Notes: a model not told the origin generated them from the letters alone. 64,000 nucleotides of DNA from Psychrobacter sp. Cmf 22.2 (GCF_001921745.1 NZ_MRYA01000001.1:496001-560000); one strand, 5' to 3'. Counted from the stretch's first letter, positions 1 through 9,541 are shown. Numbers and translations are program-made.

Positions 1-596
1 TGGGTGAAGATGGCCCAACGCATCAGCCAGTTGAGCAATTGACTAGCCTACGTACCACGCCAAATCTACGTACATGGCGTCCTTGTGATGCAACCGAATC
101 TGCTACGGCTTGGGTAGAAGCAATCAAATCAGAAAACAACCCATCAGCATTGATCTTTAGCCGTCAAAGCTTGCCACATCAAGCACGTGATAGTGAGCAA
201 GTAGCGAACATCACCAAAGGTGGTTATGTACTAGCGAAGGAACAAGGCGAGCTAAAAGCCATCATCATCGCGGCCGGTTCAGAAGTTGGCCTAGCGATGG
301 AAGCGTATGCAACGCTTGGCGCAAATGGCGTTGGCGTCCGTGTGGTCTCTATGCCATGTGCTGAAATCTTTATGGAGCAAGACGCCAGCTATCGTGACGC
401 TGTATTGCCTGCCACTATCCGCGCCCGCGTCGCAGTCGAAGCTGCCCATGTCGACTACTGGTATAAGTTCGTCGGTCTTGACGGCAAAGTCATTGGCATG
501 ACCACTTATGGCGAGTCAGCACCTGCGAGTGACTTGTATAAAGAGTTTGGTATTACGACTGAAGCGGTGGTTGAGGCTGTGGAGAGTTTGGTTTAG
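1..596 (+). CDS. tkt: Transketolase, C-terminal part (left-truncated)
   Basis: The reading frame is open from base 3 and continues off the left edge. Its first visible residues, [12 protein letters not shown], are the classic transketolase motif of the pyrimidine-binding domain, followed by the C-terminal domain. Transketolase moves two-carbon units between sugar phosphates in the cytoplasmic pentose phosphate pathway, using thiamine diphosphate. About 197 residues are visible of the usual 660 or so. The TTG at base 39 is internal and is not a start. The gene ends at TAG 594-596 and is followed by a hairpin terminator. Identity is secure; only the truncation limits it. Confidence 0.95.
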   Translation, partial: GEDGPTHQPVEQLTSLRTTPNLRTWRPCDATESATAWVEAIKSENNPSALIFSRQSLPHQARDSEQVANITKGGYVLAKEQGELKAIIIAAGSEVGLAMEAYATLGANGVGVRVVSMPCAEIFMEQDASYRDAVLPATIRARVAVEAAHVDYWYKFVGLDGKVIGMTTYGESAPASDLYKEFGITTEAVVEAVESLV

Positions 597-610
597 ATTA
601 AACTTAGTTC

Positions 611-636
611 GTAGGCTGTGGCTTTAGCCCAGCTAC
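611..636. repeat. Imperfect palindrome downstream of tkt
   Basis: Arms GTAG-CTG-GGC and GCC-CAG-CTAC flank a TTTA loop, with small bulges. It lies between the tkt stop and the terminator. It resembles a degenerate dispersed palindromic element or an mRNA 3' hairpin. No second copy was noticed in the window, so its repeat nature is unproven. Confidence 0.3.
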
Positions 637-645
637 TACATAGAG

Positions 646-680
646 AAGAGCCGCTAGATAATTATGGTGGCTCTTTTTTT
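646..680 (+). terminator. Intrinsic terminator of tkt
   Basis: Stem arms AAGAGCC (646-652) and GGCTCTT (669-675) are followed by a run of T. It sits about 50 bases after the transketolase stop, in the right orientation. Confidence 0.7.
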
Positions 681-804
681 ATTTGGTTTTTGGCTTTTAA
701 TTGATATTTGTTCGTTATTTTGGTTAACTAAATGGAACTCTACTCAGTAAGCATTATGCTTCTTTGCAAACTAAGTTTTTAGAATAAGACTTTAAGATAA
801 TATT

Positions 805-1098
805 ATGGCAGCCTATATCACCGTTGGTGCTACAACTACTCATGGCGGTACAGGTATTACGGGTTCACCGCATACCACGCACAACGGTGTACAAGTCTCA
901 CGTAAAGGCGATAAAGTCATCTGCAAAAATTGTAAAAAGCTTACTACTATTCTTACTGGCGATCCTACTTTTATCGTCGATGTTGCGCCTATTGTATGCG
1001 GTGGTGATGTGACGAGCTGCGGTGCGAACTTGATTGCTATTCAGCAGTCGTTTGCGGAGTCGGACTTTGAGGTAGAAGGAGTTAAGCAGCCTACATGA
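805..1098 (+). CDS. PAAR-domain protein
   Basis: A 97-residue protein whose whole length fits a PAAR domain. It begins MAAYITVGATTTHGG and has repeated Gly/Thr turns, an exported-spike style core, and Cys residues at CKNCKK and near the C-terminus (VCGGDVTSCGAN) that could help bind a metal. PAAR proteins sharpen the tip of the VgrG spike of type VI secretion systems and carry or recruit effectors. Here it is a bare PAAR with no C-terminal toxin, and no vgrG, hcp or immunity gene lies nearby. It is an orphan that would need to act with a T6SS encoded elsewhere. The family call is good; the role is inferred. Confidence 0.75.
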   Translation: MAAYITVGATTTHGGTGITGSPHTTHNGVQVSRKGDKVICKNCKKLTTILTGDPTFIVDVAPIVCGGDVTSCGANLIAIQQSFAESDFEVEGVKQPT

Positions 1099-1248
1099 TG
1101 AATAACGATCAATATTATGTTTGGTCTACCAATTTAAGGGCGCTTCGCGATGTGTATTTGTTTTGTACTAACACGTTGATTAGACAAGGATATTAACTTA
1201 ACATCAGGTATCTAAACGATTTATACAATACAATTAAGGAGTTGCCTT

Positions 1249-1569
1249 ATGTCAGACAAATCTGCTAAGAATGATACAAAAGATGATATCACACTCAGTA
1301 AAAAGGTTAAGAAGCAGCTAAGTAAGCTTGATAAGCTGCGCCAAAAAGAACAAGATAAAATAGATAAGGCGCGTCAAAAGGAGCTTGGTAAGGTAGATAA
1401 GAAACGTCAGAAAGAGCAAGACAAAGTAGATAAGATGATTCAGGGCTTAATTGACAATATTAATCAAAAAGCTAGTAAAAAACAGGAAAAGATAGACACC
1501 AAAATCCAGAAAAAAAGAAATAAATTAGACACGGCTGGTATAGAACAAGACCAACCATGGCAGTACTAA
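1249..1569 (+). CDS. Lysine-rich coiled-coil protein with 11-residue repeats
   Basis: A 106-residue, extremely Lys/Gln/Asp-rich protein with no signal peptide or membrane segment. Three consecutive 11-residue units of the form RQKExxKxDKx occupy residues 31-63, flanked by similar degenerate units (KLDKL before, KKQEKIDTKIQKKRNKLD after). This hendecad periodicity predicts a long, highly charged coiled coil. A strong Shine-Dalgarno (AAGGAG) precedes the ATG. I do not recognise a family. It sits next to the orphan PAAR gene, but 150 bases separate them and nothing shows a functional link. A real gene is likely; function unknown. Confidence 0.65.
   Translation: MSDKSAKNDTKDDITLSKKVKKQLSKLDKLRQKEQDKIDKARQKELGKVDKKRQKEQDKVDKMIQGLIDNINQKASKKQEKIDTKIQKKRNKLDTAGIEQDQPWQY
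1339..1437 (+). repeat. Three tandem 33-bp coding repeats
   Basis: Each unit encodes 11 residues beginning RQKE and ending with a K-hydrophobic-DK-x pattern. The DNA copies differ by several substitutions, so the repeat is old or under protein-level selection. Confidence 0.6.
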
Positions 1570-1757
1570 GTAATATATAAAAGTACCAAAATAAATATAA
1601 ATTTGGTAGCACTCATTTAGACTTAGATGTGTATGACTTTATAGTTGCAATATTACCTTAGTCGGTAAATAAAAACTTTAATGTCAGCGCGTCTAAGTCT
1701 TCTTTTATTTCGTATTTAACATTGTACCGTAGCCCCAAGTCTAGGCGATTGTTTATC

Positions 1758-2729
1758 TCAACCATAAATCTCTTCCAACCGTAAACAAGCAACCAATCGA
1801 CCTTCCCATTCTCGCAGCTCTGGCTCTATTTCGCTACATTTGGGCTTGGCGTAAGGACAGCGTTTATGCAGTGCGCAGCCACTTGGTGGGTTAAGTGGAC
1901 TTGGAAGCTCACCATGTAAGGTTAAGTCATTTTTATGGCCAGTTACAGTCGGTGCCGCTGCTAATAAAGCAATGGTGTAGGGATGTTTAGGAGCATTATA
2001 AATAGCTTCTTTAGGCCCATGTTCGACCGCTTGACCCAAGTACATTACCATCACATCATCAGCGACATGGCGAACTACTGATAGGTTGTGCGAGATAAAG
2101 ACGTAAGCGGTATGGTATTCGTCTTGCAAGTCCATAAATAAATTCAAGACTTGCGCTTGAATCGAGACATCGAGCGCGGAGGTAGGTTCATCAGCGACCA
2201 CAATCTTTGGATTGAGCATCATAGCGCGGGCAAGGGCAATCCGTTGGCGCTGTCCACCTGAAAACATATGCGGATAACGGCCAGCATGTTCGGGACGTAA
2301 ACCAACATGCCTCATCATCTCATTTATCTTACTACGCTTTTCTTCCTTTGATAGTTTGGTATGAATATCTAATGGTTCAGTCAATTGATAACCGATCGTA
2401 TGACGCGGGTTAAGGCTACCATAAGGGTTTTGGAATACCATCTGAATTTCGGTACGCAAATCTTTTAATGCTTTTCTACTATAACCAGTCGTCGCTTCAT
2501 CGTTGATAAATAACTCACCGTCAGTAGGCTGTTCAATGAGCGTTAGCTGGCGGGCAAGAGTTGATTTACCGCAGCCTGATTCACCAACGACCGCAAGCGT
2601 CTTGCCAGCTTCAAGCTCAAATGAGATACCGTTTAAGGCTTTAACATAAGCTTTAGGTTTGCCCAAACCTTGCGATACTGGGTAATGCTTGTGTAGATTC
2701 ACTGCTTTTAAGACCACTTTATTACTCAT
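1758..2729 (-). CDS. dppF: Peptide ABC transporter ATP-binding protein DppF-type
   Basis: Second ATPase of a di/oligopeptide importer on the inner face of the membrane. Visible motifs are Walker [10 protein letters not shown], signature SGGQRQR, Walker [13 protein letters not shown] and the H-loop (FISHN). The C-terminal oligopeptide-transporter tail carries the typical Cys cluster ([15 protein letters not shown]). The length of 323 residues is normal. Its ATG overlaps the dppD stop by 4 bases (ATGA), so translation is coupled. It is the last gene of the dppABCDF operon. Whether peptides, nickel or another solute is carried cannot be told from the ATPase. Confidence 0.9.
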   Translation of the reverse strand: MSNKVVLKAVNLHKHYPVSQGLGKPKAYVKALNGISFELEAGKTLAVVGESGCGKSTLARQLTLIEQPTDGELFINDEATTGYSRKALKDLRTEIQMVFQNPYGSLNPRHTIGYQLTEPLDIHTKLSKEEKRSKINEMMRHVGLRPEHAGRYPHMFSGGQRQRIALARAMMLNPKIVVADEPTSALDVSIQAQVLNLFMDLQDEYHTAYVFISHNLSVVRHVADDVMVMYLGQAVEHGPKEAIYNAPKHPYTIALLAAAPTVTGHKNDLTLHGELPSPLNPPSGCALHKRCPYAKPKCSEIEPELREWEGRLVACLRLEEIYG

Positions 2730-3802
2730 AACTGGGACTCCACAGTAGCAGTGTTAGCGATAGAAGTGCGAGAAGGTAAATTTGACAGGTCTGAGTGAAT
2801 ACAGCGCACGCTGCCATTCGGCGTCTCTAAGATAGGCGGTGGTACTTCACAAGCTGGCTCTTTATACGGACAACGCGGAGACAATAAGCAACCGCTCGGG
2901 CGATCGTATTGACTGGGTACGACACCCGGCAAGCTGTTAAGTCTGTCTTGACCGATAGCCAGCTCGGGGATGGCTTGTAGCAATGCCTCGGTATAAGGGT
3001 GAGCAGGACTTTGAAAAATCTCTGGCACGGTACTGGTTTCAACCACTTGGCCGGCATACATGACGACGACATCGCGTGAGTTTTGCGCGACTAAACCTAA
3101 ATCATGGGTGATAAGCACCATTGCCATTTGTTTTTCGCGTTGTAGTCGGCTGAGTAAGTCCATGATTTGCGCTTGAACCGTAACATCAAGAGCCGTGGTT
3201 GGTTCATCAGCGATAAGCAGTTTTGGCTCACAAGCAATCGCCATCGCAATCATAACTCGCTGACTCATACCACCTGACAGCTGATGCGGATAGACTTTAA
3301 GACGGTTTTTGGCTTCCGGCATCTCGACCAATTCTAGCAGCTCTAAGATACGTGTCTGGACCGCTGAACCCCGCAAACCAAGATGCTTGCGTAATACTTC
3401 ACCCAATTGCATCTCAACCGTAAAGCTTGGATTTAGACAAGACATCGCATTTTGAAAAATCATCGAGATGTCTTTGCCAATAATGCCGCGTTTTTCTTTG
3501 GCTCGCATACTCAGCATGTCTTTCTTATCAAACATCACTCGCTTAGCACGAACTGTCGCAGAGGGCGGCAGTAGTCCCATTAAGGCCATCATAGTGACGG
3601 ACTTTCCTGAACCAGATTCACCGACGACTGCCACAACTTCGCCTTGCCTAATCGTTAACGACACATCATCTACTGCGCGAAAAGCACGCGCCCCTTCACC
3701 AAAGGTTACCGAGAGATTTTTGATATCTAATAGTAGTGGGGTGTTTTCTGTCGAAGAACCTGCTGAATTTACTACAGAAGCATTATTTAAGATTTCAGTC
3801 AT
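2726..3802 (-). CDS. dppD: Peptide ABC transporter ATP-binding protein DppD-type
   Basis: First ATPase subunit (358 residues). Walker A is GESGSGKSV, the signature is SGGMSQR, Walker B is [12 protein letters not shown], and the Cys-containing C-terminal oligopeptide_HPY tail reads [15 protein letters not shown]. An N-terminal extension of about 25 residues precedes the ABC domain. Its ATG shares one base with the dppC stop (TAATG), and its own stop overlaps dppF, showing a tightly coupled operon. It would pair with DppF to power import through DppBC. Confidence 0.9.
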   Translation of the reverse strand: MTEILNNASVVNSAGSSTENTPLLLDIKNLSVTFGEGARAFRAVDDVSLTIRQGEVVAVVGESGSGKSVTMMALMGLLPPSATVRAKRVMFDKKDMLSMRAKEKRGIIGKDISMIFQNAMSCLNPSFTVEMQLGEVLRKHLGLRGSAVQTRILELLELVEMPEAKNRLKVYPHQLSGGMSQRVMIAMAIACEPKLLIADEPTTALDVTVQAQIMDLLSRLQREKQMAMVLITHDLGLVAQNSRDVVVMYAGQVVETSTVPEIFQSPAHPYTEALLQAIPELAIGQDRLNSLPGVVPSQYDRPSGCLLSPRCPYKEPACEVPPPILETPNGSVRCIHSDLSNLPSRTSIANTATVESQL

Positions 3803-4719
3803 TAGGTTACCTGCTTCAATTTAGGATCTAGAGCATCGCGTAGGCCATCGCCAGTTAAGTTAATTGATAAGGCAGCTAAGAAAATAGCGACACCCGGCCA
3901 AATGGCTAGCCAAACATTACTTTGAATATATTGACGCGCTGTACCTAACATCGCACCCCATTCAGCATCTGGCGGTTGTACACCGAAGCCTAGGAAACCA
4001 ATCGCACCTGCTTCTAAAATGGCAGAGGAGAAAATCATCGTCGCTTGTACGATGAGCGGGGCCATACAGTTGGGTAGAATGGTCACGAACAACAAGCGGA
4101 ATACGCCAGCGCCCATCACTTGTGAGGCAACAAAATACTCACGTTGTAGCTCTACCATAGCGGTAGCACGTGTCAGGCGAATAAAAGGTGGTGTACAAAC
4201 TAAGGCAATGGTAATAATAGTGTTGGTCATAGAAGGGCCTAAGATAGCCGCAATAATGATAGCCAACAGCAAGCTAGGATAGGACATCAAAATATCATTG
4301 ACTAGCATCACCGCTTTGCCCCAAACCTTTGGCCAAAACGCGGCGCTAAGTCCTAATGAAACACCGACCAACATAGCAAGGGTAGTGGCACTTAGACCAA
4401 TAAACAATGAGTAACGCGCGCCATACATTACCCGAGACAAGGTATCTCGACCTGCATCGTCAGTACCGAGCCAAAACATAGTATCGCCACCACTCAGAAA
4501 CGCTGGTGGCAATTGCTCTTGGCCAGTGAACAATTCATAAGGGTCATGAGGCGCAATAGCGGGCGCAATTATGGCAATAATGACCATTAACGCCAGTACA
4601 ATAAAACCAAGTACTGCGCCTTTATTTCGGCAGAACGTCGATAAAAATAGCTGCCAAGACGAGGGCGGTGTAGCTGCTAGATTGACATCAGAGGGAAGAA
4701 CAGAAGGCTTCATGAGCAA
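3802..4719 (-). CDS. dppC: Peptide ABC transporter permease DppC-type
   Basis: Inner-membrane permease of the BPD_transp_1 family, 305 residues. It has an N-terminal hydrophobic segment (OppC_N type), a periplasmic region with the motif [11 protein letters not shown], then five or so membrane spans. The EAA-like cytoplasmic loop, which contacts the ATPases, has the form [15 protein letters not shown]. It lies 137 bases after dppB and overlaps dppD. It forms the channel with DppB. Confidence 0.9.
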   Translation of the reverse strand: MLMKPSVLPSDVNLAATPPSSWQLFLSTFCRNKGAVLGFIVLALMVIIAIIAPAIAPHDPYELFTGQEQLPPAFLSGGDTMFWLGTDDAGRDTLSRVMYGARYSLFIGLSATTLAMLVGVSLGLSAAFWPKVWGKAVMLVNDILMSYPSLLLAIIIAAILGPSMTNTIITIALVCTPPFIRLTRATAMVELQREYFVASQVMGAGVFRLLFVTILPNCMAPLIVQATMIFSSAILEAGAIGFLGFGVQPPDAEWGAMLGTARQYIQSNVWLAIWPGVAIFLAALSINLTGDGLRDALDPKLKQVT

Positions 4720-4856
4720 TTCCTGTAGTGGCTAGCGCTTCGACAGTGTTTAGAGTCTTATTCCTAAAAAGGTACTAAGGATTTGCTAAAAACTGCTCTA
4801 AACTATGCAAGCGCTAGTCGTCACTATTTGTAATATGATTATTTATCAATGTTAAA

Positions 4857-5873
4857 TTAAGAAGTATGTCGAATACGCGGATTGATAAGACCATACAAAA
4901 TATCGATAAATAAACTAACCAAAATCAAGGCGGTGGCTACCAGTAAGATACCGTTTTGCACAATGGGATAATCACGCGTAAAAAACCCATCAAGTAGCCA
5001 ATTACCCACGCCTGGCCAACTAAAGATAGTCTCAGTGATAATGGCGCCAGCAAGCAAAGTCGCCATCTGTAAGCCAACGACAGTGACTACTGTAATCAAA
5101 GCATTGCGCATCACATGCACTAATATCACTCGGCGCGGTGATAAGCCTTTGGCTTGTGCTGTACGCACATAGTCCTCATCTAACACCTCCAGCATTGCAG
5201 AGCGTGTCATCCTCGCTATCATCGCTAATGGAATAGTCGATAAAGCAATAGAAGGTAAGATAAAGTGCTTTACCACGTTCCAAAATGCGCCAGGTTCTCC
5301 TGACGTCAGAGACCCTAGTAACCAAGAGCCATACAAGGGCTGGACATCTAAAAATTGCGCGACAGAAATCACGCCAGCGACTGGTAACAAGCCTAAATAG
5401 TGGGCGAATATACCTGTCAGAATAGGCCCCAATAGATATATGGGCATGGAGTATCCTGCCAGCGCTCCTGACATTAAGGTGTAATCAATCCACGTACCAC
5501 GTCGCAGCGCAGCAAAGATACCCAAGCTAATACCGATGACACTAGCAATGACAATGGCGCATAAGGCTAGTTCTAAGGTTGGTACAAAATGAGCAAAGAA
5601 GTCTTGCAACACTGGAGTGCGTGTACGAAAGGACTGACCAAAATCACCGGTCAAGATACCGGTTAGGTAATCCCAATATTGGACAATGAGTGGTTTGTCT
5701 AAGCCAAGTCTTTCTAAGGCACGGGCATGTAATTCTGGATCGACCATACGCTCACCCATCATAATCTCAACGGCATCGCCAGGGACGAGACGAATCAGGG
5801 TAAAGGTTGATAGCGTTAAGCCAATATAGACAGGAATTAAAATGGCAATACGACGCAAAATATAAAGTAGCAT
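4857..5873 (-). CDS. dppB: Peptide ABC transporter permease DppB-type
   Basis: Inner-membrane permease of 338 residues. It starts MLLYILRRIAILIPV, with the first membrane span and the typical LIRLVPGDAVEIMMGE segment. The EAA-like loop AGAIITETIFSWPGVG precedes the last spans. It is 164 bases downstream of dppA and on the same strand. Together with DppC it makes the translocation pore. Confidence 0.9.
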   Translation of the reverse strand: MLLYILRRIAILIPVYIGLTLSTFTLIRLVPGDAVEIMMGERMVDPELHARALERLGLDKPLIVQYWDYLTGILTGDFGQSFRTRTPVLQDFFAHFVPTLELALCAIVIASVIGISLGIFAALRRGTWIDYTLMSGALAGYSMPIYLLGPILTGIFAHYLGLLPVAGVISVAQFLDVQPLYGSWLLGSLTSGEPGAFWNVVKHFILPSIALSTIPLAMIARMTRSAMLEVLDEDYVRTAQAKGLSPRRVILVHVMRNALITVVTVVGLQMATLLAGAIITETIFSWPGVGNWLLDGFFTRDYPIVQNGILLVATALILVSLFIDILYGLINPRIRHTS

Positions 5874-6037
5874 GGGCTGCTCAATAGTTGTGGTTCAATG
5901 ATTAGAGTGTTGACAGTGAAAAGAGTGCCCGTGACAAAACGGTTAGTTTATATAAAATCGGCTAGAGCAGAGGGTCTGACCTAGCCGAATACGAATTAAA
6001 CAATCGTGTATGTCGTAACGGACTTTATCAGTTCAGG

Positions 6038-7678
6038 TTATTCAACCTTGACACCATCGAAGCGTATTGAACCCAGTGGACTAATCTTATAATCGACAAC
6101 GTTTGGTGCTGTGAATACGGTCACCACCGAATGCGCCATCGTCGTCCAAGGCAGCTGCTCTTTGAATATCTGCTGAGCTTGTACATAATCACTGACGCGA
6201 TCATCTTGATTGGTAATCTGGCGGGCGTTGGTCACTAAACTGTCAAAGTCCTTATTACACCAGCGTGAGTAGTTGTTACCACCGACAGCATCGCAAGATA
6301 ATAACGTGCCAAGCCAGTTATCTGGATCACCATTATCACCAGTCCAACCTGATAGGATCACATCAGGCTCACCTTTAGCAGCGCGATTTAGATACTCTCC
6401 CCACTCATAAGTGACCAAATTGGCATCAACGCCGATCTTTGCCCAATCCGCTTGTAGCATCTCAGCCATGAGCTTGGCATTAGGGTTGTACGGACGCTGT
6501 ACTGGCATATACCATAGGTCGATTTCAAGATTATCAGCACCAGCTTCTTTAATAAGCGCTTTGGCCTTTTCTACATCGTAAGGAGCGTCTTGTAGTGATT
6601 CATCATAGCCCCACTGCGTTGGCGGCATCGGATTGGTCGCTTTCACTCCCTCGCTTTGATAAACCGCATTGATGATCGCGTCTTTGTTGATCGCCATATC
6701 TAAGGCTTGACGGACTTTAACATCACTAAGTTTAGGTTTTTCGACATTGTAGCCGACATAGCCAAGATTGAATCCGGGCTGATCAAGTACTGTGGCCTTA
6801 CCAGATTGTTTGACAGCATCAATTTCGGCAGGTTTTGGATAGGCAGATACATGGCATTCGCCTGCCTGTACTTTTTGCGCGCGAACCGCTGAGTCTTTAG
6901 TAATAACAAACACTAAATTGTCGATATGAATATCGTCTTTATTCCAATAATCTGGGTTTTTGGTGTAGCGAATTTGTGCATCTTTTTGATAGGAAGTAAA
7001 GACAAAAGGTCCAGTACCAACCGGCTTGGTATTGATATCCGCAGCGTTGTCCGCCGCTAATAGTTGGTCGGCATACTCAGCCGAATTGATATAGGCAAAT
7101 GGCATAGCCAAGTTTTGTAAGAATGGCGCATTGGTCTCGCTAAGCGTAACTTTAACCGTGTAATCATCAACTTTTTCGATATCGGAGATGATATCAGGCA
7201 GCCCCATACCGACCGAATAGGGAAATTCAGCGGGATAGGCTTTATTAAATTCAAAGTCTGGATCAGTAATGCGCTTTAAGGTAAAAATAAAGTCATCGGC
7301 GTTGAAATCACGAGATGGAGTAAAGTAGTCGGTAGTACCAAATTTTACCCCTTTACGCAAATTAAAGGTATAAGTCTTGCCGTCTTCGCTAATATCCCAG
7401 CTTTCAGCTAGCGCAGGTTCAATCTCAGTCTCAGCGCGCTTAAACTGCACAATACCATTATAGATAGGGTAGGCGCTGGCATCGAAATCAGTACCGGCAG
7501 TATACTGCGCAGGATCAAAGCCGGCCGGGCTGCCTTCTGAACAATAAAGCAACGTTTTTGCCGCTTTCGTGTCTGAGCTGGCAGCAAATTCATCAGTCGT
7601 TTTGTTGTCGCCGCTACAAGCGCTTATACCTAAGATAACCGTAGCCAACAAGGTAAGTTTGAAGAGTGATTTTTGCAT
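6038..7678 (-). CDS. dppA: Peptide-binding lipoprotein DppA-type
   Basis: Solute-binding protein family 5, 546 residues. A lipoprotein signal (residues about 1-21) ends in the lipobox GISAC, so the mature protein is anchored by Cys21. The family signature around AESWDISEDGKTYTFNLRKGVKF is present. A good Shine-Dalgarno (AGGATG) precedes the ATG. It delivers substrate to the DppBC pore. The family covers dipeptides, oligopeptides, heme and nickel, so the exact ligand is not certain; a dipeptide-like ligand is the likeliest reading. The leader contains striking nested inverted repeats. Confidence 0.88.
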   Translation of the reverse strand: MQKSLFKLTLLATVILGISACSGDNKTTDEFAASSDTKAAKTLLYCSEGSPAGFDPAQYTAGTDFDASAYPIYNGIVQFKRAETEIEPALAESWDISEDGKTYTFNLRKGVKFGTTDYFTPSRDFNADDFIFTLKRITDPDFEFNKAYPAEFPYSVGMGLPDIISDIEKVDDYTVKVTLSETNAPFLQNLAMPFAYINSAEYADQLLAADNAADINTKPVGTGPFVFTSYQKDAQIRYTKNPDYWNKDDIHIDNLVFVITKDSAVRAQKVQAGECHVSAYPKPAEIDAVKQSGKATVLDQPGFNLGYVGYNVEKPKLSDVKVRQALDMAINKDAIINAVYQSEGVKATNPMPPTQWGYDESLQDAPYDVEKAKALIKEAGADNLEIDLWYMPVQRPYNPNAKLMAEMLQADWAKIGVDANLVTYEWGEYLNRAAKGEPDVILSGWTGDNGDPDNWLGTLLSCDAVGGNNYSRWCNKDFDSLVTNARQITNQDDRVSDYVQAQQIFKEQLPWTTMAHSVVTVFTAPNVVDYKISPLGSIRFDGVKVE

Positions 7679-7702
7679 TATTACATCCTATGTAAATGAT
7701 AA

Positions 7703-7769
7703 GGAATTTGCCGATATATGCACAGGTTCATATTTGAACCATAAACACAATTGGCAAACTCTAAATTCC
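7703..7769 (-). promoter_or_regulatory. Nested inverted repeats in the dppA leader
   Basis: An inner hairpin GGTTCA-TATT-TGAACC (7725-7740) lies inside the arms TTTGCC (7707-7712) and GGCAAA (7753-7758). A further outer pair GGAATTT (7703-7709) and AAATTCC (7763-7769) overlaps the middle arm, so two alternative folds are possible. The block lies just upstream of the dppA ribosome-binding site. It could be an operator or an RNA control element; neither is proven. Confidence 0.45.
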
Positions 7770-8009
7770 CTTTAAAGTATTTATTAATATAATATTTTTA
7801 ATATGCAATGCAGAACAGGAGTAATGTTTTACCCACTATGAACAAAGCCTACAAAAAAACAAATATAAATAAGTCGTTTGAATATACTCTGTTAAATGGT
7901 TACAACGCAAGATATCTGTAAACTAAATTCAACAGAAACTATCTCATGCTAATGATGTTTGTTTTTAATTGAGCAACAGTGACTAAACAATAACTAATAT
8001 TTTATTGAA

Positions 8010-8057
8010 ATAAAAAAATAAAAATGACTAAGGCGTATTAATTATTGAGTACGCCTT
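8010..8057 (-). terminator. Probable terminator of the eut/DUF779 operon
   Basis: On the minus strand the arms AAGGCGTA and TACGCCTT (8050-8057 and 8030-8037) are followed by a T-rich tract. It lies about 100 bases past the DUF779 stop. The 12-base loop makes it a weak hairpin. Confidence 0.45.
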
Positions 8058-8155
8058 TAAGAAAAAAAATGTCTAATGATTCGATTCAACAAATTAGGTT
8101 TTCAAGTCGTTTATCTATACTTTTAAGCGCTGGTATATTCTTTTAAATAAAACAC

Positions 8156-8482
8156 CTATATTTCGCATATCTCTGAGCGCACGATAAAACGTTTGCCCTC
8201 TGGTATCTCAAGTGAAAAACTTGCACCGCGACCGTCTACCACATCGATAGTTAGATCGGTATGCTGCCATAGTTTATATTGTGCTTTACCCATATAAAAT
8301 GGACAGCCTGCAAGCTCACCGACTAACACATCTTGCCCGCCAACTTTAAACTCGCCTAACGGATAACACATCGGTGAGCTACCATCGCAGCAGCCACCAG
8401 ATTGATGGAACATCAGGTCACCGTGTTTAGATTTTAGTAGTTCGATTAATTCTTTACAGGATTCTGTCGCTTCAAGTTTCAT
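8156..8482 (-). CDS. DUF779 family protein
   Basis: A 108-residue soluble protein with the DUF779 core: FHQSGGCCDGSSPMCYP, then GCPFYMGKAQYKLWQHTDL. The paired Cys and His/Trp pattern suggests metal or redox chemistry, but the biochemical role is not established as far as I know. DUF779 genes are commonly found beside aldehyde dehydrogenases. Here the gene follows eutC by 40 bases and so probably serves acetaldehyde handling in ethanolamine use. It has a good Shine-Dalgarno (AAGGAG). It is the last gene of the operon. Confidence 0.8.
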   Translation of the reverse strand: MKLEATESCKELIELLKSKHGDLMFHQSGGCCDGSSPMCYPLGEFKVGGQDVLVGELAGCPFYMGKAQYKLWQHTDLTIDVVDGRGASFSLEIPEGKRFIVRSEICEI

Positions 8483-8522
8483 GTCGGACTCCTTATCATG
8501 ACAATAATTTATGCAATTTATT

Positions 8523-9476
8523 TTATAGCAGTTTTATCGCTGGCTGACTTTGATCTAGGGTTGGTAGCTCTTGCTCGTCTTTTAAATCAACACCAGACAA
8601 TTTAAGTTCACAAGATTTCTTCATTAGTGCTAATAGTCGATTCGCTGCCATTTTGACAGGCAACCCAGCTGCTCGCACATTAGAGATACAGTTGCGCATG
8701 GCGTCATGGCTATCAGCATGCGCGTCCCAAGTATAATAAATACCTAAGCTGTCAGGGGAGCTGAGACCGGGCCGCTCACCAATAAGCATGACCAGCATTT
8801 TGGCATTGAGACGTTCTGCAATTTTATCGCCTAAAGCCACACGGCTGCCAGTTGCAATGACTAAGGGCGCGATGCTCCAGCCTTCTTCTTTAAATAATGG
8901 CAACAGCTCCGCGACCAGTTTTGGGCCATTCTCTTCTAGCGCTCGTGCCGACAGCCCATCTCCCATCACGATGATGACATCATAAGATTTATCTGTGCCA
9001 GATTGTTCTAAAAAGCGCTCTAATTTTTCAGAGGACTCAGTGTTTAGTAGTCTTCCCCAATCTGGACGTTTAAGATAGTCAGATTTGTTTTCTGCCTGAC
9101 TCATTACTTTGAATAGCTCCCAAACCTCATCTGATTGCTCTAGAGCTCGTTCGTCACTTTTTTCTGAATCTTCTGCCTCAGCTTCTGTGTCCATATCTTT
9201 AAAAGTAAGATGGCATTGTGTAGACAAATCATCAACCAAGCGTTCGATATCTAAGTCTTGTAGTACCGCATCTTTGGCTTCGGCATGATCAAGCTGAAAC
9301 TTTAATAAAGGCTTAGTAGGAATACTACAGCCAACTCGTCCTAGCGCAATTCTAGAGTCTGTATATTCTTTTAGTTTCTGCCAAGGATCTAAATGAACCA
9401 ATTCAGATCGTTGACTCGTTTCAGGTTTGTCTTCGTCAATAATCGACTGTTTAACTTGCGAATCATTCATAGACAT
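8523..9476 (-). CDS. eutC: Ethanolamine ammonia-lyase small subunit
   Basis: Light chain of adenosylcobalamin-dependent ethanolamine ammonia-lyase (317 residues), which with EutB converts ethanolamine to acetaldehyde and ammonia. Family motifs seen are DSRIALGRVGCSIPTKPLLKF (shortened here to its key residues R-GR-G), YLKRPDWGRLL, MGDGLSA, LIGERPGLSSPDSLG and the CISN segment near the cobalamin site. An acidic, Ser/Glu-rich stretch around residues 95-125 is longer than I recall in enteric EutC. Start chosen at ATG 9476, six bases after AAGGAG. It lies 65 bases after eutB. Confidence 0.92.
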   Translation of the reverse strand: MSMNDSQVKQSIIDEDKPETSQRSELVHLDPWQKLKEYTDSRIALGRVGCSIPTKPLLKFQLDHAEAKDAVLQDLDIERLVDDLSTQCHLTFKDMDTEAEAEDSEKSDERALEQSDEVWELFKVMSQAENKSDYLKRPDWGRLLNTESSEKLERFLEQSGTDKSYDVIIVMGDGLSARALEENGPKLVAELLPLFKEEGWSIAPLVIATGSRVALGDKIAERLNAKMLVMLIGERPGLSSPDSLGIYYTWDAHADSHDAMRNCISNVRAAGLPVKMAANRLLALMKKSCELKLSGVDLKDEQELPTLDQSQPAIKLL

Positions 9477-9541
9477 AGCATTCTCCTTTATGATTCGGTA
9501 TTGCGTGACTTTATAGATTTATTTTAATCAATATTATAGGG

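Larger units (their letters stand above)
7679..8155. other. AT-rich intergenic region between dppA and the ethanolamine operon
   Basis: No gene is seen in these 477 bases. The right part holds the probable terminator of the DUF779 gene; the left part holds the dppA leader and promoter. AT-rich -10-like sequences occur near 7780-7800, but no single promoter stands out. Confidence 0.6.
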
